Source: Hymenobacter sp. BRD128 | Lineage (GTDB): Bacteria > Bacteroidota > Bacteroidia > Cytophagales > Hymenobacteraceae | Assembly (NCBI RefSeq): GCF_013256625.1 | Contig: NZ_CP053908.1 | Coordinates: 744,001 to 808,000 of the forward strand | DNA length: 64,000 nt | Direction: 5' to 3' | Position numbers and translations under genes: made by a program | Shown: positions 18,269 to 27,335 of the stretch, one piece after another | Layout: every line of letters begins with the position of its first letter | How positions within the stretch are numbered: position 1 is the stretch's first letter | Notes under the pieces: model-generated | What the model was told of the DNA's origin: nothing | Seen by the model: the letters and a program-made list of their open reading frames with translations, nothing else | Databases searched by the model: none

Positions 18269-18655
18269 ATGCCTGCCATTCAAGAAATCGAACAGTTGGA
18301 GCGCCGCCGCTTCGACGCCCAAATTGCCAAAGACCTGCCCACGCTCGAAAGCATCTTCGCCGACGACCTCATCTATACCCACTCCAACGGCCACCAGGAC
18401 AACAAGGTGAGCTACCTCGCTTCCATTGCCAGCGGCCAGAGCCGCTACGACCAGGTGGATATTGAAAACATGGTGGTGCGCCCTTATAACGATGACCGCA
18501 CGGCCGTCGTCAATGCGCTCATCCAGATTGACCTCGGCCCCGGTGCCGACGGGCAGCCCAGCTTCACGCGCATCAAGTACGTGGTGGTGTATATCAAAGA
18601 CGCCGCTAAAGGCTGGCAGCTGGTGCTCTGGCACGCTCAGAAGCAGGCTAGCTAG
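18269..18655 (+). CDS. NTF2-like (SnoaL/DUF4440-type) protein
   Basis: 128 residues with the cone-shaped NTF2-like fold pattern: an N-terminal helix EIEQLERRRFDAQIAKD, FADDLIYTHSNG, then long alternating strands ending KGWQLVLWHAQ. This matches the DUF4440/SnoaL-like families, which include ketosteroid isomerase-like enzymes and many ligand-binding proteins of unknown role. No signal peptide. It is single, between dinB and a convergent cupin gene, with a strong terminator after it. The repeat half-unit AGCATGACGTTCT lies upstream at 18222. Confidence 0.8.
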   Translation: MPAIQEIEQLERRRFDAQIAKDLPTLESIFADDLIYTHSNGHQDNKVSYLASIASGQSRYDQVDIENMVVRPYNDDRTAVVNALIQIDLGPGADGQPSFTRIKYVVVYIKDAAKGWQLVLWHAQKQAS

Positions 18656-18681
18656 CCAAACCGACCTACGCCTAATAACCC

Positions 18682-18713
18682 AGAACGTCAGGCTCAGCCT
18701 GACGTTCTTTTTG
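18682..18713. terminator. Intrinsic terminator between convergent genes
   Basis: Arms AGAACGTCAGG and CCTGACGTTCT enclose a 5-base loop and are followed on the plus strand by a run of T. Its outer arm is the same as the 3137 hairpin, so the two are members of one repeat family. Confidence 0.8.
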
Positions 18714-18728
18714 GGGTATATACTGGCT

Positions 18729-19307
18729 TTACCGCCAAATGCTGAGCAAGCCACCAGTGTTGCCTAGCAGCGGGTCGGTGCGGGGTAGGGGCAGGGCGGC
18801 GATGTTTTTATCGGTTTGCGGGCGCTCGCCGGGCAGGCCTCGGTTCACGTCCCAGTGCCGGCCATCGGGGTAGGCACCGACTACGCCCAGGTTGTCGCTG
18901 CCCAGGTTTTTGTGCCCTACGCCGGCCGGAATAACGAGGATGTCGCCGGCCTGCACGCGCACCTTTTGCCCTGCCTCGCCGCCCATATGCAGCAGCGCCG
19001 AACCGGCATACACGCCCAATACCTCGTGCGAGGTACTGTGGTAGTGGTGAAACGGGTACACCCCATTGCGCCAGGAGTTAGTCCAGCCATTCGCCGCAAA
19101 GTGGTTTTCTAGCCACGCCGCGCCGGCCGCATCGCGGGCCGTAAAGGCCTGCCGGTACACCAGTAGCGGATAGTGGCTATTCGGGATGGTGCCGTCGTCT
19201 TTGAAATACAGCTTTTCGGGTTGCATAAGTCGCGCGCTGCGCAAGCTGGCGGCGGCCAGGCCCAGGGGCGCTAGCCCTACCAGCGGAAGAAAGTGGCGCC
19301 GTTTCAT
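18729..19307 (-). CDS. Cupin-domain protein with twin-arginine signal
   Basis: 192 residues. The N-terminus KRRHFLPLVGLAPLGLAAA has the RR and hydrophobic run of a Tat signal, so a folded, metal-containing periplasmic protein is likely. The single cupin barrel has HHYHSTSHEVLGVYAGS (metal-binding His and Glu) and GDILVIPAGVGHKNLG (second-motif His). Enzymatic activity cannot be assigned: cupins cover dioxygenases, isomerases and sugar-binding proteins. It is 38 bases downstream of the CocE-type hydrolase gene on the same strand and is probably co-transcribed. Confidence 0.82.
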   Translation of the reverse strand: MKRRHFLPLVGLAPLGLAAASLRSARLMQPEKLYFKDDGTIPNSHYPLLVYRQAFTARDAAGAAWLENHFAANGWTNSWRNGVYPFHHYHSTSHEVLGVYAGSALLHMGGEAGQKVRVQAGDILVIPAGVGHKNLGSDNLGVVGAYPDGRHWDVNRGLPGERPQTDKNIAALPLPRTDPLLGNTGGLLSIWR

Positions 19308-19345
19308 AGAACTGCTTGTACGGCCGCCGCGTGGCTAGGGTGGGC

Positions 19346-21319
19346 CTACCGCCCCAGCACCGGCAGCGTGAGGCTGGAGGCGTGGCCCGGCTCGTGGTAC
19401 ACCCGGATGGTGGCCTTCTTGAAGTCGCCGGCCTCGGCCGTGGAGATGTTGACGAACTGCTGCGGGTTGCGGTCCACGAGCGGAAACCAGGTGCTTTGCA
19501 CCTGCACCAGCAGGCAGTGGCCTTTTTTGAAGGTGTGCAGCACGTCGTTCAGCTCATATTTTACTTCGGTAGGCACGTTGGGCTGAAAGGCGGTCGGCTT
19601 GTCAAAGCCCGTGCGGTAGCGGCCCCGAAACACGTCGGCGCGCACCAGGCGCTGGGTGCCGGGCAGCGTGGTGCTGGGGGCGGCGGGGTCGGCCACGGCA
19701 TCGTCGGGCAGCACATCGATGAGCTTCACCACGAAGTCGGCGTCGGTGCCCGAAGTGCTCACCCAGAGGTATACCCCTAGCGGGCCGGCCACGGTCATAT
19801 CCTGGGCTAGCGGCGCGGTCTGGAAGGTAAGCACGTCGGGCCGCTGCGCGGCAAAGCGCTGGTCCTGCACCATATACTCGTTGTTGCGGCTGCTCAGCAC
19901 GCCTTCGGCATAAGGCACTGGGTGGGCCGGGTCGCTGATGTATTCGGAGAAGCCGAGCGGCGTCGGAATAACTGGTGCTCTAGTAACGTGGTTAGCTATT
20001 TTCTGATAAGGAGCAAGTTGCCCTTCTGCTACTCCGTAAAGAGTACCATCCTGCTGAAAATAAAATGGGCGCAGCTGACTAGCCTTCGGTGGCCAGGCCG
20101 GGTAGGTTTTCCACTCATTCGTACCCGTGTCAAATACCGTGGCTTCGGCCGCGTTAAACGTGCCTTTGTCTTTCAGATAATAATTGAAAAACGGCGTTTC
20201 CAACTGCTGGCGGTAGTAGGCGGCGGTGTTCTGGCCGAAGCTGAGCGGGCCAAATTTGCTCCAGTCGGGGCGGCTCCAGGCGCCGTGGGTCCAGGGGCCC
20301 ATCACGAGGCGGTTGGTGGCGCCGGGGTTCTGCTTCTCGATAGCCTGGTAAGTGTGCAGGGCGCCAAACAGGTCTTCGGCATCGAACCAGCCGCCCACTA
20401 CGAGCACGGCCGGCTTCACGCCCGTGAGGTGCGGCCGGATGTTGCGCGCCTGCCAGTAGGCGTCGTAGGTGTCGTGGGCCAAGTACTCGTTCCAGATGCG
20501 CGCCCGCTGGTTGAAGTACTTGGTCTGATTAGCATTTTTAATAGGCCCCAGGTCGAGGAAGAATTGGTAGGCGTCCGCGATTTTCAGCGGAAAAAGCTGC
20601 TGGTACTCGGCCAGCGGCTGCGGCCGGGGCACGTCGAAATAGTTGGTGAAATCGAAATTATCGAGCAAGAAAAATGCCCCGTTGTGCCGGGCATCGTCGC
20701 CGATAAACTCATCCGTAACCGGCGCCTGCGGCGACACGGCTTTGAGCGCTGGATGCGCAAACGGCAGGCTGGCGCTGGCGTAAAACCCTGGATACGAGAT
20801 GCCCATAATGCCCACGCGGCCATTGTTGCCGGCCACGTTTTTGAGCAGCCACTCAATGGTATCGTAGGTGTCGGTGCTTTCGTCGTGGGGGGCGTTTTTG
20901 CCTTTGGCCGCCTTGGTGGGGTGGCTAGCCAGCGCGGGCGTCATTTCCTCAAACTGGCCTTCGGACAGGTAGCGGCCGCGTACGTCCTGATACACGAAAA
21001 TGTATTTTTCCTGGCTCAGCTCGCGGCTGGGGCCGGGGCCGCGGGTGAGGTAGCTGTCGGCCCCGCGCGGGCCGGCCGAGTAGGGCGTGCGCTCCAGCAG
21101 GAAGGGGTAGGGGTGACCCTTGGCGGCATCGAGCGGCACGTAGAGAATGGTGGCTAGCTTGGTGCCGTCGCGCATCGGGATGAGCTGCTCGACCTTGCGG
21201 TAGTTCTGGCGCACGAAGGCCGAATCCTGGGCGCGGGTGGCAGCGGTGGTTTGGGCAGCGGCGGGCCGGGCAGCCAGGGCTAGCCCGGCCAGGCCTAGGA
21301 AAAATAAAAAGCGAGACAT
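19346..21319 (-). CDS. Secreted CocE/NonD family hydrolase
   Basis: 657 residues with a signal peptide ending ARPAAAQ. The alpha/beta hydrolase core has the nucleophile in GISYPGFYAS (G-x-S-Y-x-G, typical of CocE and X-Pro dipeptidyl peptidases), the acid in GGWFDAEDLFG and the His in GPWTHGAWS. The C-terminal jelly-roll (PepX_C) domain covers roughly residues 400-640. Such enzymes cleave acyl esters, beta-lactam-like amides or X-Pro peptides, so the substrate is open. It is followed by the cupin gene in an apparent two-gene operon. The long open plus-strand frame across it is a shadow. Confidence 0.9.
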   Translation of the reverse strand: MSRFLFFLGLAGLALAARPAAAQTTAATRAQDSAFVRQNYRKVEQLIPMRDGTKLATILYVPLDAAKGHPYPFLLERTPYSAGPRGADSYLTRGPGPSRELSQEKYIFVYQDVRGRYLSEGQFEEMTPALASHPTKAAKGKNAPHDESTDTYDTIEWLLKNVAGNNGRVGIMGISYPGFYASASLPFAHPALKAVSPQAPVTDEFIGDDARHNGAFFLLDNFDFTNYFDVPRPQPLAEYQQLFPLKIADAYQFFLDLGPIKNANQTKYFNQRARIWNEYLAHDTYDAYWQARNIRPHLTGVKPAVLVVGGWFDAEDLFGALHTYQAIEKQNPGATNRLVMGPWTHGAWSRPDWSKFGPLSFGQNTAAYYRQQLETPFFNYYLKDKGTFNAAEATVFDTGTNEWKTYPAWPPKASQLRPFYFQQDGTLYGVAEGQLAPYQKIANHVTRAPVIPTPLGFSEYISDPAHPVPYAEGVLSSRNNEYMVQDQRFAAQRPDVLTFQTAPLAQDMTVAGPLGVYLWVSTSGTDADFVVKLIDVLPDDAVADPAAPSTTLPGTQRLVRADVFRGRYRTGFDKPTAFQPNVPTEVKYELNDVLHTFKKGHCLLVQVQSTWFPLVDRNPQQFVNISTAEAGDFKKATIRVYHEPGHASSLTLPVLGR

Positions 21320-21373
21320 AGGGCAGCAAAATAGCAGATTTTAACGCATAATTGCCGCTGCGCCGTATTCAAA

Positions 21374-21474
21374 ATCGTTTGTCATTGCGAGCTTGCGAAG
21401 CAATCGCATCAGAACGGCTTCGTTCGGATAGCGTGCGGGTGCGATTGGTTCGCAGGCTTGCAATGACAAACGAT
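21374..21474. repeat. Palindromic repeat of the GTCATTGCGAGC family, long form
   Basis: About 35-base imperfect arms: the left includes CATTGCGAGCTTGCGAAGCA and the right ends AATGACAAACGAT. It lies in the divergent gap between the hydrolase and aldo/keto reductase genes. Related copies lie at 29270 and 50768. The arms have drifted, which suggests an older copy. Confidence 0.85.
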
Positions 21475-21503
21475 TGATAATCAAAGATTAGTAACAGATT
21501 TTT

Positions 21504-22502
21504 ATGACCTACCTGGCTAGCCCCACCCGCTACGACTCGATGGAATACCGCCGCAGCGGCCGTAGCGGCTTGCGCCTGCCCGCCATTTCGGTGGGTTTGT
21601 GGCAAAATTTTGGCGAAGTGAACGCCCTAGGCGGCTGCCGTGACATCCTGCGCACGGCCTTCGATGCGGGCGTGACGCACTTCGACCTGGCCAACAACTA
21701 CGGCCCGCCCCCCGGCGCGGCCGAAGAAACGTTTGGCCGGCTGTATAAGACTGATTTTAAGCCTTATCGCGATGAATTAATTATCTCGACCAAGGCTGGC
21801 TACGGCATGTGGCCCGGCCCCTACGGCGACGGCGGTTCGCGCAAGTACCTGGTGGCTAGCCTCGACCAAAGCCTGCGCCGCATGGGCCTCGACTACGTCG
21901 ATATCTACTACCACCACCGGCCCGACCCGGCCACGCCCATTGAGGAAAGCATGGGCGCGCTCGATGCGCTGGTGCGCCAGGGCAAGGCCCTGTACGTGGG
22001 CCTGAGCAGCTACTCGCCCGACGAAACGCGCCGGGCCTGCGCCGTGCTGCGCGAGCTGGGCACGCCCTGCGTCATCCATCAGCCCAAGTACTCGCTGCTG
22101 GTGCGCGACCCCGAGCGCGGCCTGCTCGACGCGCTGGCCGACGAGGGCGTGGGCTGCATTGCGTTCTCGTCGCTGGCCCAGGGCGTGCTCACTGATAAGT
22201 ACTTGCAGGGTGTGCCGCCCGATTCGCGGGCTGCCCGCAAGCTTGGCAACGGCGCCATCGAGGAAAGCCAGCTCAACCCGGCCAATATTGAAAAAGCGCG
22301 CCGGCTGAACACCCTGGCCCAGCAGCGCGGCCAGACGCTGGCTCAACTCGCCCTGGCTTGGGTGCTGAAAGACCCGCGCCTGACGTCGGTAATCATCGGC
22401 GCCAGCAAGCCGCAGCAGGTACTCGACGCCGTGGGCTGCCTGAAAAACTACCAGTTCAGTACCGACGAGCTGGCTGAGATTGACGCTATTCTGGGGGCGT
22501 AG
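21504..22502 (+). CDS. Aldo/keto reductase, L-glyceraldehyde 3-phosphate reductase type
   Basis: 332 residues (a second possible start is the ATG at 21540, at the conserved MEYRRSGRSGLRLP). TIM-barrel AKR motifs are present: THFDLANNYG with catalytic Asp and Tyr, ISTKAGYG with Lys, IYYHHRPD with His, and the cofactor segment GASKPQQVLDA. The pattern and length fit the YghZ/GpR group (AKR14), which reduces L-glyceraldehyde 3-phosphate and small aldehydes with NADPH. No operon partner; it ends at a strong bidirectional terminator. Confidence 0.88.
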   Translation: MTYLASPTRYDSMEYRRSGRSGLRLPAISVGLWQNFGEVNALGGCRDILRTAFDAGVTHFDLANNYGPPPGAAEETFGRLYKTDFKPYRDELIISTKAGYGMWPGPYGDGGSRKYLVASLDQSLRRMGLDYVDIYYHHRPDPATPIEESMGALDALVRQGKALYVGLSSYSPDETRRACAVLRELGTPCVIHQPKYSLLVRDPERGLLDALADEGVGCIAFSSLAQGVLTDKYLQGVPPDSRAARKLGNGAIEESQLNPANIEKARRLNTLAQQRGQTLAQLALAWVLKDPRLTSVIIGASKPQQVLDAVGCLKNYQFSTDELAEIDAILGA

Positions 22503-22531
22503 TCTCTTGAGCCACCCAGTGGCACTGCCCA

Positions 22532-22590
22532 GAAAAAAGAACGGCAGGCCGAGCACCGCGAAGCAGTACTCGGCCTGCCGTTCTTTTTTC
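22532..22590. terminator. Strong bidirectional terminator with perfect 22-bp stem
   Basis: Arms at 22532-22553 and 22569-22590 are exact complements (core ACGGCAGGCCGAG) around a 15-base loop. An A run opens one side and a T run closes the other, so it works in both directions between the convergent AKR and AsmA-like genes. Confidence 0.9.
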
Positions 22591-22614
22591 CAACTCACGT
22601 ACTAGAAAATCTTG

Positions 22615-25600
22615 CTATTCGCTGCTGCGCGGCGACGTGGCTAGCTTGGGCTGCGGCGCCACGAGCGGCGAGCCGGGCAGCAGGCGCAGCGTGGTATCGA
22701 GGCGCTGCGTAATGACCAGCTGCCGGAACTGCCGCCGCAGTGCGGCCTGGGCCTGCTGCTGCTCCTGTTTCTGGAAAAGCTTGATGCGGTACTTGCTGTG
22801 GGGTGCGTCGCGGCTCAGGTTTACGTAGCTGAGCTTAGCGTCGTGGCGCGTAGTGGCCTCGCCGGCCTGGATGCGGGCAATACGCTTGTTGTTAGAGCCT
22901 AGCAGGGCGTGCAGCGGGTTCATGCCCACGTAGAGGTCGGCGCGGCCATCGAGGTCGTAGCGGCCGTTTACTTGCAGCTCGGTGAGGTTGCTGTTGAGGC
23001 GTAAGTTGGGGATGAGCAGCTCGCCCCGGCTCAGGGCAAACTCGCTGCTCACGGGCTCAAAATACAAGTGGCTCGTGCGTTTTTTAAAGAACTTGAAAGC
23101 GTCTTCGAGCGCCTCCACGTTTATTAGCTCCAGGTCGCGCAGGTCGGCCTTGAGGTAGGCGTTGGTATTGTCGAGGTTAGGGAGGAATTTCTCGTCGAGG
23201 TCGGTGCGCAGGGCCGCCGCGCAGCGCAGGCGACCTGTTATATTGCTGCTGTTCATGACGTTGAGGCGCATGGCCGTGGCCGTGCCAAACAGTTCCGGCA
23301 GCTGAATGTCCTCCAGCAGCGCCTGCACCTTTAAGGGGTGGTGCTGGCGCCCGGCGTCGGTGATGAGGCGCCCGCGCAGCGTCACGCGCCCGCCCAGCGT
23401 GCTCACAGTGCAGTCGTCGAGAATGGCCTCACCCGCTTGTAAGTGCGTGACGAGCTGAAAATTAGCGCCCTGCACGGCCGCGTACCGTACGTGGTCGGCT
23501 TCTACGCGCAGCAGCGCCGTAAAGCGGCCGTTGGTGATAAGCGAGCTGGGGGCCACGCCGGTCGCAAGCCGCCGGGCGCGCCGCGCCGCCCGGAGTGCCC
23601 GCCGCGCCGCCAGGGCCGCCGAGTCGGTGCGGGGCGGGGCCACGCTGGCTAGCATGCGCAGCAGCTGGGGCACGTCGAGGGTGGGGTAGCGCAGGTAGAG
23701 GTTGGCGTCGGCGTGCACGATGCGCAGCCCCTCAACCTGTGCCGTGGCCGAGCCGCTGCCCACGCCGCCCTGGGGCGCCACAAAGTAGATGAAAGGCAGG
23801 TTGAGCGCCGAGCCCTGCTTGTCGAAGCGCAGGCGCAGGTCGCGCACGGTTTCGCCATCGGGCAGCAGCAGTGAGTTGATTTCGTAGCTCAGCTTGCCAT
23901 TGGCGGCCAGCAGCAGCTCGCGGATGGCCGGGCTGGCTGGCGACGTGCGCGAGCGCCGGGGCGGGCGCGAGAGCCGTTCCAGCAAAGACTTGTAATTGAG
24001 CGTATCAAAATGAAAATCAACATTGTAGGAGACGGGCACCACTCGGTTGGCTGAGTCGGTGGGCCACTGGGCTTCGCCGTGCACCTCGCCATCCCAGAGC
24101 TTGCCCCGGATGCCGGTAAGCTGCACGCGCACCCCGTCGTGGCGAATGCGCACGGCCATGTCGCGCAGGGTATCGGTGGCTAGGGCTAGCCGGCCGCAAC
24201 GCAGGGCTACATCGAGGTGCATGCCAGCCGGAATGAGGTGGCTGCCCAGCGTGGTGGCAATGCGGCGGCGGTCGACCAGGCTGCGGGCCGGGCGGCGCTG
24301 GTGCGCCAGCAGGGGGCCGGTGGCGCTGGGCCGCAGCAGCTGCCGCAGCCGGACAAGGTCGAGCGCATCGACTGCAAAGCTGCCCTTGATATCGGTGGTG
24401 GGGTGCTGGCCGGTGAAGTAGTCGAGTAAATACAGTGTAGTAGCCGAGGCGTTGAACTTCATGCCCGCCAGTACACCCGAAGCATTGGAAAGCTGCCATA
24501 AGCTGTCGTTGAGACCAATGCGCACGTTGAGACCATGCAAGTTGCCCTGGTGGCCGGCCAGCTCAAAAGTGGCGTTGCGCAGGGTGGCAGTGCCGTGTAT
24601 TGCCAGGTTTTTGCGAAGCAGCCCGCGCTGCCGCTGCTGCTGGGTCACGGCGGGCAGCAGGCCGTGCAGCTGCACATCGAGGTCGGCAATGCCGCTACGG
24701 GCATACCAATGCTCGGGTGAAAGCAGCGCCATGAGGGCCGGCAGCTCGGTGCGGCCGTGCAGGCGGCCCTGCACGTAGGGCCGCTGAAAATTGCGCAGCA
24801 AAAACGCCATATCGAGCTGGCCGGCCGGCGAGTACACGCGGCACTGGCTCAGGTTTAGCGTCATCGTCTGGGGCGCGTGGGCGGGGCCGTTGTCGTAGGT
24901 GCCCTGCAAATCCCAGCGGTCGATGCGCCGCGCCGAGTCGGGCCACTGAATGCGGGCGTTGCGCATCCCGAAGTGCAGCACAATGTGCGGGCGCACCTGC
25001 GGCCCGCTTAGCCCCGACATCAGGTACTCAATCTGGGCTTTGCTCGGGCTGCTGGCTCCGTGCAAAATGGGCCGCAGCGTGGGTGGCAGCGTGGCGTGCA
25101 GCACCGCCAGCAGCGGCTGGCTGCCGGCAAAGCGCAGGTTGAGAAAGGTGCCGCGCGGCGGGCCAGTGCCGCTGGCCATATCGGCCGTGTGGGTGCCGCT
25201 GATGCGAATGGTATCGCTGTTGAGCGTGGCGCGGGTGTTGAAAAACTCGCCCTGGCGCCGCGCAAAATCATAGCGGTAATTCAACCTGGCCTGTACCGGC
25301 TCGTTGGCCAGCAGGTCGCCGGTGCGGTTGCTAAGCCGGTCGAGGCGACCAGTGAAGCGGCCGTGCACCGCCAGCAGGCCCTGGTGCAGGCTGGCGGCTA
25401 GCCGGGCCTGAAAGACGCGCCCGCGTAAAGCGCTGTGAATAAAATCGTTGCGGGTAAAAATTCCGAAATTATAAATAATGATGGAGTCAAGTGCCAAGTC
25501 GATTTTGGGCGGCGGGCTAGCGGCGGTGCGCTTTTTGCCGCGCAGGCCCCAGGTGCGGCCCAGCGAATCGACGCGCTGGCCGATGGCCACGTCGCGCAGC

Positions 25601-25944
25601 GTGAGGCGCGTCACTTGCACGCGCCGGTGCAGCAGCTCGCGCAGGTTCAGGCGCAGGTCGGCGCGGCCCAGGCGCAGTACGGGCAGCGTGCGGTGATGCG
25701 AGCTGTCGCGCAGGGTAAGGTGACTGAGCGAGGCGGTAGGGTACGGAAAGTCGCGCCACAGTGAAAAATCCACCTCAAACGGGTCGAGCACCAGCTCCGA
25801 GTTGTGCGTCAGTTGCGTCCGCACCAGCTGTTTGAGGTAGGGCCGGGCGTAGCGGGTCGTCGCTAGCCAGCCCGCTAGTCCCAGTGCCAGCAACAGAAGC
25901 AAAAAACCAACACCCAGCACGCGCCAGAGGGGAAACGACTTCAT
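22615..25944 (-). CDS. AsmA-like envelope protein
   Basis: 1109 residues. One N-terminal membrane helix (about residues 9-28) precedes an AsmA-type N-terminal domain (RYARPYLKQLVRTQL, then WRDFPYPTASLSHLTLRDSS). The rest is a long beta-rich body and an AsmA_2-like C-terminal region with LRDLELINVEALEDAFKFF and FALSRGELLIPNL. These proteins form long hydrophobic grooves that span the periplasm and are thought to move phospholipids or support outer-membrane assembly. The last 60 residues are charged and Gln-rich (QKQEQQQAQAAL). It is a single gene with a strong terminator. Confidence 0.85.
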   Translation of the reverse strand: MKSFPLWRVLGVGFLLLLLALGLAGWLATTRYARPYLKQLVRTQLTHNSELVLDPFEVDFSLWRDFPYPTASLSHLTLRDSSHHRTLPVLRLGRADLRLNLRELLHRRVQVTRLTLRDVAIGQRVDSLGRTWGLRGKKRTAASPPPKIDLALDSIIIYNFGIFTRNDFIHSALRGRVFQARLAASLHQGLLAVHGRFTGRLDRLSNRTGDLLANEPVQARLNYRYDFARRQGEFFNTRATLNSDTIRISGTHTADMASGTGPPRGTFLNLRFAGSQPLLAVLHATLPPTLRPILHGASSPSKAQIEYLMSGLSGPQVRPHIVLHFGMRNARIQWPDSARRIDRWDLQGTYDNGPAHAPQTMTLNLSQCRVYSPAGQLDMAFLLRNFQRPYVQGRLHGRTELPALMALLSPEHWYARSGIADLDVQLHGLLPAVTQQQRQRGLLRKNLAIHGTATLRNATFELAGHQGNLHGLNVRIGLNDSLWQLSNASGVLAGMKFNASATTLYLLDYFTGQHPTTDIKGSFAVDALDLVRLRQLLRPSATGPLLAHQRRPARSLVDRRRIATTLGSHLIPAGMHLDVALRCGRLALATDTLRDMAVRIRHDGVRVQLTGIRGKLWDGEVHGEAQWPTDSANRVVPVSYNVDFHFDTLNYKSLLERLSRPPRRSRTSPASPAIRELLLAANGKLSYEINSLLLPDGETVRDLRLRFDKQGSALNLPFIYFVAPQGGVGSGSATAQVEGLRIVHADANLYLRYPTLDVPQLLRMLASVAPPRTDSAALAARRALRAARRARRLATGVAPSSLITNGRFTALLRVEADHVRYAAVQGANFQLVTHLQAGEAILDDCTVSTLGGRVTLRGRLITDAGRQHHPLKVQALLEDIQLPELFGTATAMRLNVMNSSNITGRLRCAAALRTDLDEKFLPNLDNTNAYLKADLRDLELINVEALEDAFKFFKKRTSHLYFEPVSSEFALSRGELLIPNLRLNSNLTELQVNGRYDLDGRADLYVGMNPLHALLGSNNKRIARIQAGEATTRHDAKLSYVNLSRDAPHSKYRIKLFQKQEQQQAQAALRRQFRQLVITQRLDTTLRLLPGSPLVAPQPKLATSPRSSE

Positions 25945-26147
25945 ACAGCAAGCTACACCAGCCAGGCTAATACAGTCGGCAACATTTGCGGCCGGCCGGG
26001 CGTTCGGCTACATACGTAAGCAGCGTAGTTTTAGGCCGGTGGCGCCTGGGCGCAGCGAGGCTAAGTTTGCCTGTCGCATCGCGGTAGGGAACCAGCGGCC
26101 CCATCTTTGTGGTCGTTCTGTTGTGCTTTCGCCTTTTTTTGCTGCTT

Positions 26148-27182
26148 ATGAATCGTCGCGCCTCCATCACCGACCTGGCCAAGGCCCTGGGCTTGTCGGC
26201 TTCGACTATTTCGCGCGCCCTGGCCGACCACCACGATGTGAGCGAGGCCACTAAGGCGCGCGTGCGCCAGCTCGCTAAAGAGCTGCACTACCAGCCCAAC
26301 CCGCTGGCCGCCGGCCTGCGCCGGGGTCGCAGCAACACGCTGGGCGTGATAGTGCCGCATATCACGGGCTATTTTTTTCCCGAAGTCATTCACGGCATCG
26401 CCAGCGAGGCTAGCGAGGCGGGCTTCAACGTGATGATATGCCAGTCGAATGAGGATGCCCAGCAGGAGCGCCAGATTATCGAGCTGCTGATGGGCGCGCA
26501 GGTGGCCGGTATCTTGCTTTCGCTCTCTGATACTACTACTGATTTTGAGCATTTTGAGGGCGTTCGCCAGCAGGGGGTGCCGCTCGTATTCTTCGACCGC
26601 GTGGTGCAAGGCTTTAAAGGCCCAAATGTGACTTCGGTGACGCTCAACGACTATCTCGGGGCCTACCAGGTGGTCGAGCACCTTATTGCGCAGGGCTGCT
26701 GCCGCATCGCGCACTTTACCGGCCCCCTGCACGTCAATATCCACAAAAACCGCCACCAGGGCTACCTCGACGCCCTAGCCGCCCACGGCCTCACGCCCGA
26801 CCCGCGCCTCATTGCCTTCTGCGAGCTGAGCCAGCAGGGCGGGGCTGCCGCCATGCGCGGCCTCATGCGCCTCTCGGCCACGCGCCGGCCCGATGGTGTA
26901 TTCAGCTCCAACGACTTAGCCGCCGTGGGGGGTATGCAGGTGGCCAAAAAGCTCGGCTTTCGGGTGCCCGAAGACGTGGCCATCGTCGGCTTCAGCAACG
27001 AGGTTTTTACTCAGCTCACCGAGCCGGCCCTCACGACCGTAGACCAGCGCTGCGAGCAAATGGGCCGCACCGCCGTGCAGCTGCTGCAAAAAATGCTGCC
27101 TAGCCCCGGCCACTCGCCCGCCACTCCGCGCGGCATCGTGCTCAAGCCCAAGCTGATAGTGCGCGACTCGTCGCAGCGCTAG
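26148..27182 (+). CDS. LacI-family transcriptional regulator
   Basis: 344 residues starting at the ATG at 26148, where the helix-turn-helix begins: ASITDLAKALGLSASTISRA followed by HDVSEATKARVRQLAKEL and the hinge. The periplasmic-binding-like effector domain follows (NTLGVIVPHITGYFFPEV, PLVFFDRVV, VFSSNDLAAVGGM). It presumably senses a sugar. No sugar operon adjoins it, but the GH16 polysaccharide locus 13 kb away has two GCAA-CG-TTGC palindromes upstream of susC, which fit the general LacI operator pattern. A similar 11-mer lies upstream of this gene at 25979. Regulation of the locus by this protein is a hypothesis. Confidence 0.93.
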   Translation: MNRRASITDLAKALGLSASTISRALADHHDVSEATKARVRQLAKELHYQPNPLAAGLRRGRSNTLGVIVPHITGYFFPEVIHGIASEASEAGFNVMICQSNEDAQQERQIIELLMGAQVAGILLSLSDTTTDFEHFEGVRQQGVPLVFFDRVVQGFKGPNVTSVTLNDYLGAYQVVEHLIAQGCCRIAHFTGPLHVNIHKNRHQGYLDALAAHGLTPDPRLIAFCELSQQGGAAAMRGLMRLSATRRPDGVFSSNDLAAVGGMQVAKKLGFRVPEDVAIVGFSNEVFTQLTEPALTTVDQRCEQMGRTAVQLLQKMLPSPGHSPATPRGIVLKPKLIVRDSSQR

Positions 27183-27204
27183 GGGGTGGTTCTTCTCAAA
27201 TATT

Positions 27205-27298
27205 CGTCCTGCTGAACTTGTCGGAGCACCTTGCTAGGGGGCGCCGGGGTAGGACCCTGATGTGGCGAGTAAGATGCTGCAACAGGCTCAGCAGGACG
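27205..27298. repeat. Imperfect inverted repeat between convergent genes
   Basis: CGTCCTGCTGAAC at 27205 and GGCTCAGCAGGACG at 27285 pair imperfectly across a loop of about 65 bases. The same unit, GGTCCTGCTGAACG, occurs once alone at 1742. It may end transcription of the LacI gene or the convergent CBS gene. Confidence 0.6.
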
Positions 27299-27335
27299 GA
27301 CGTACTGTTTTGCTAGGCAGAACCGCAACTGAAAA

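Noticed and set aside
19922..21157. Plus-strand frame of 411 codons across the CocE-type hydrolase
   Set aside because: The hydrolase on the minus strand has a full catalytic triad and signal peptide; the plus-strand frame has none.
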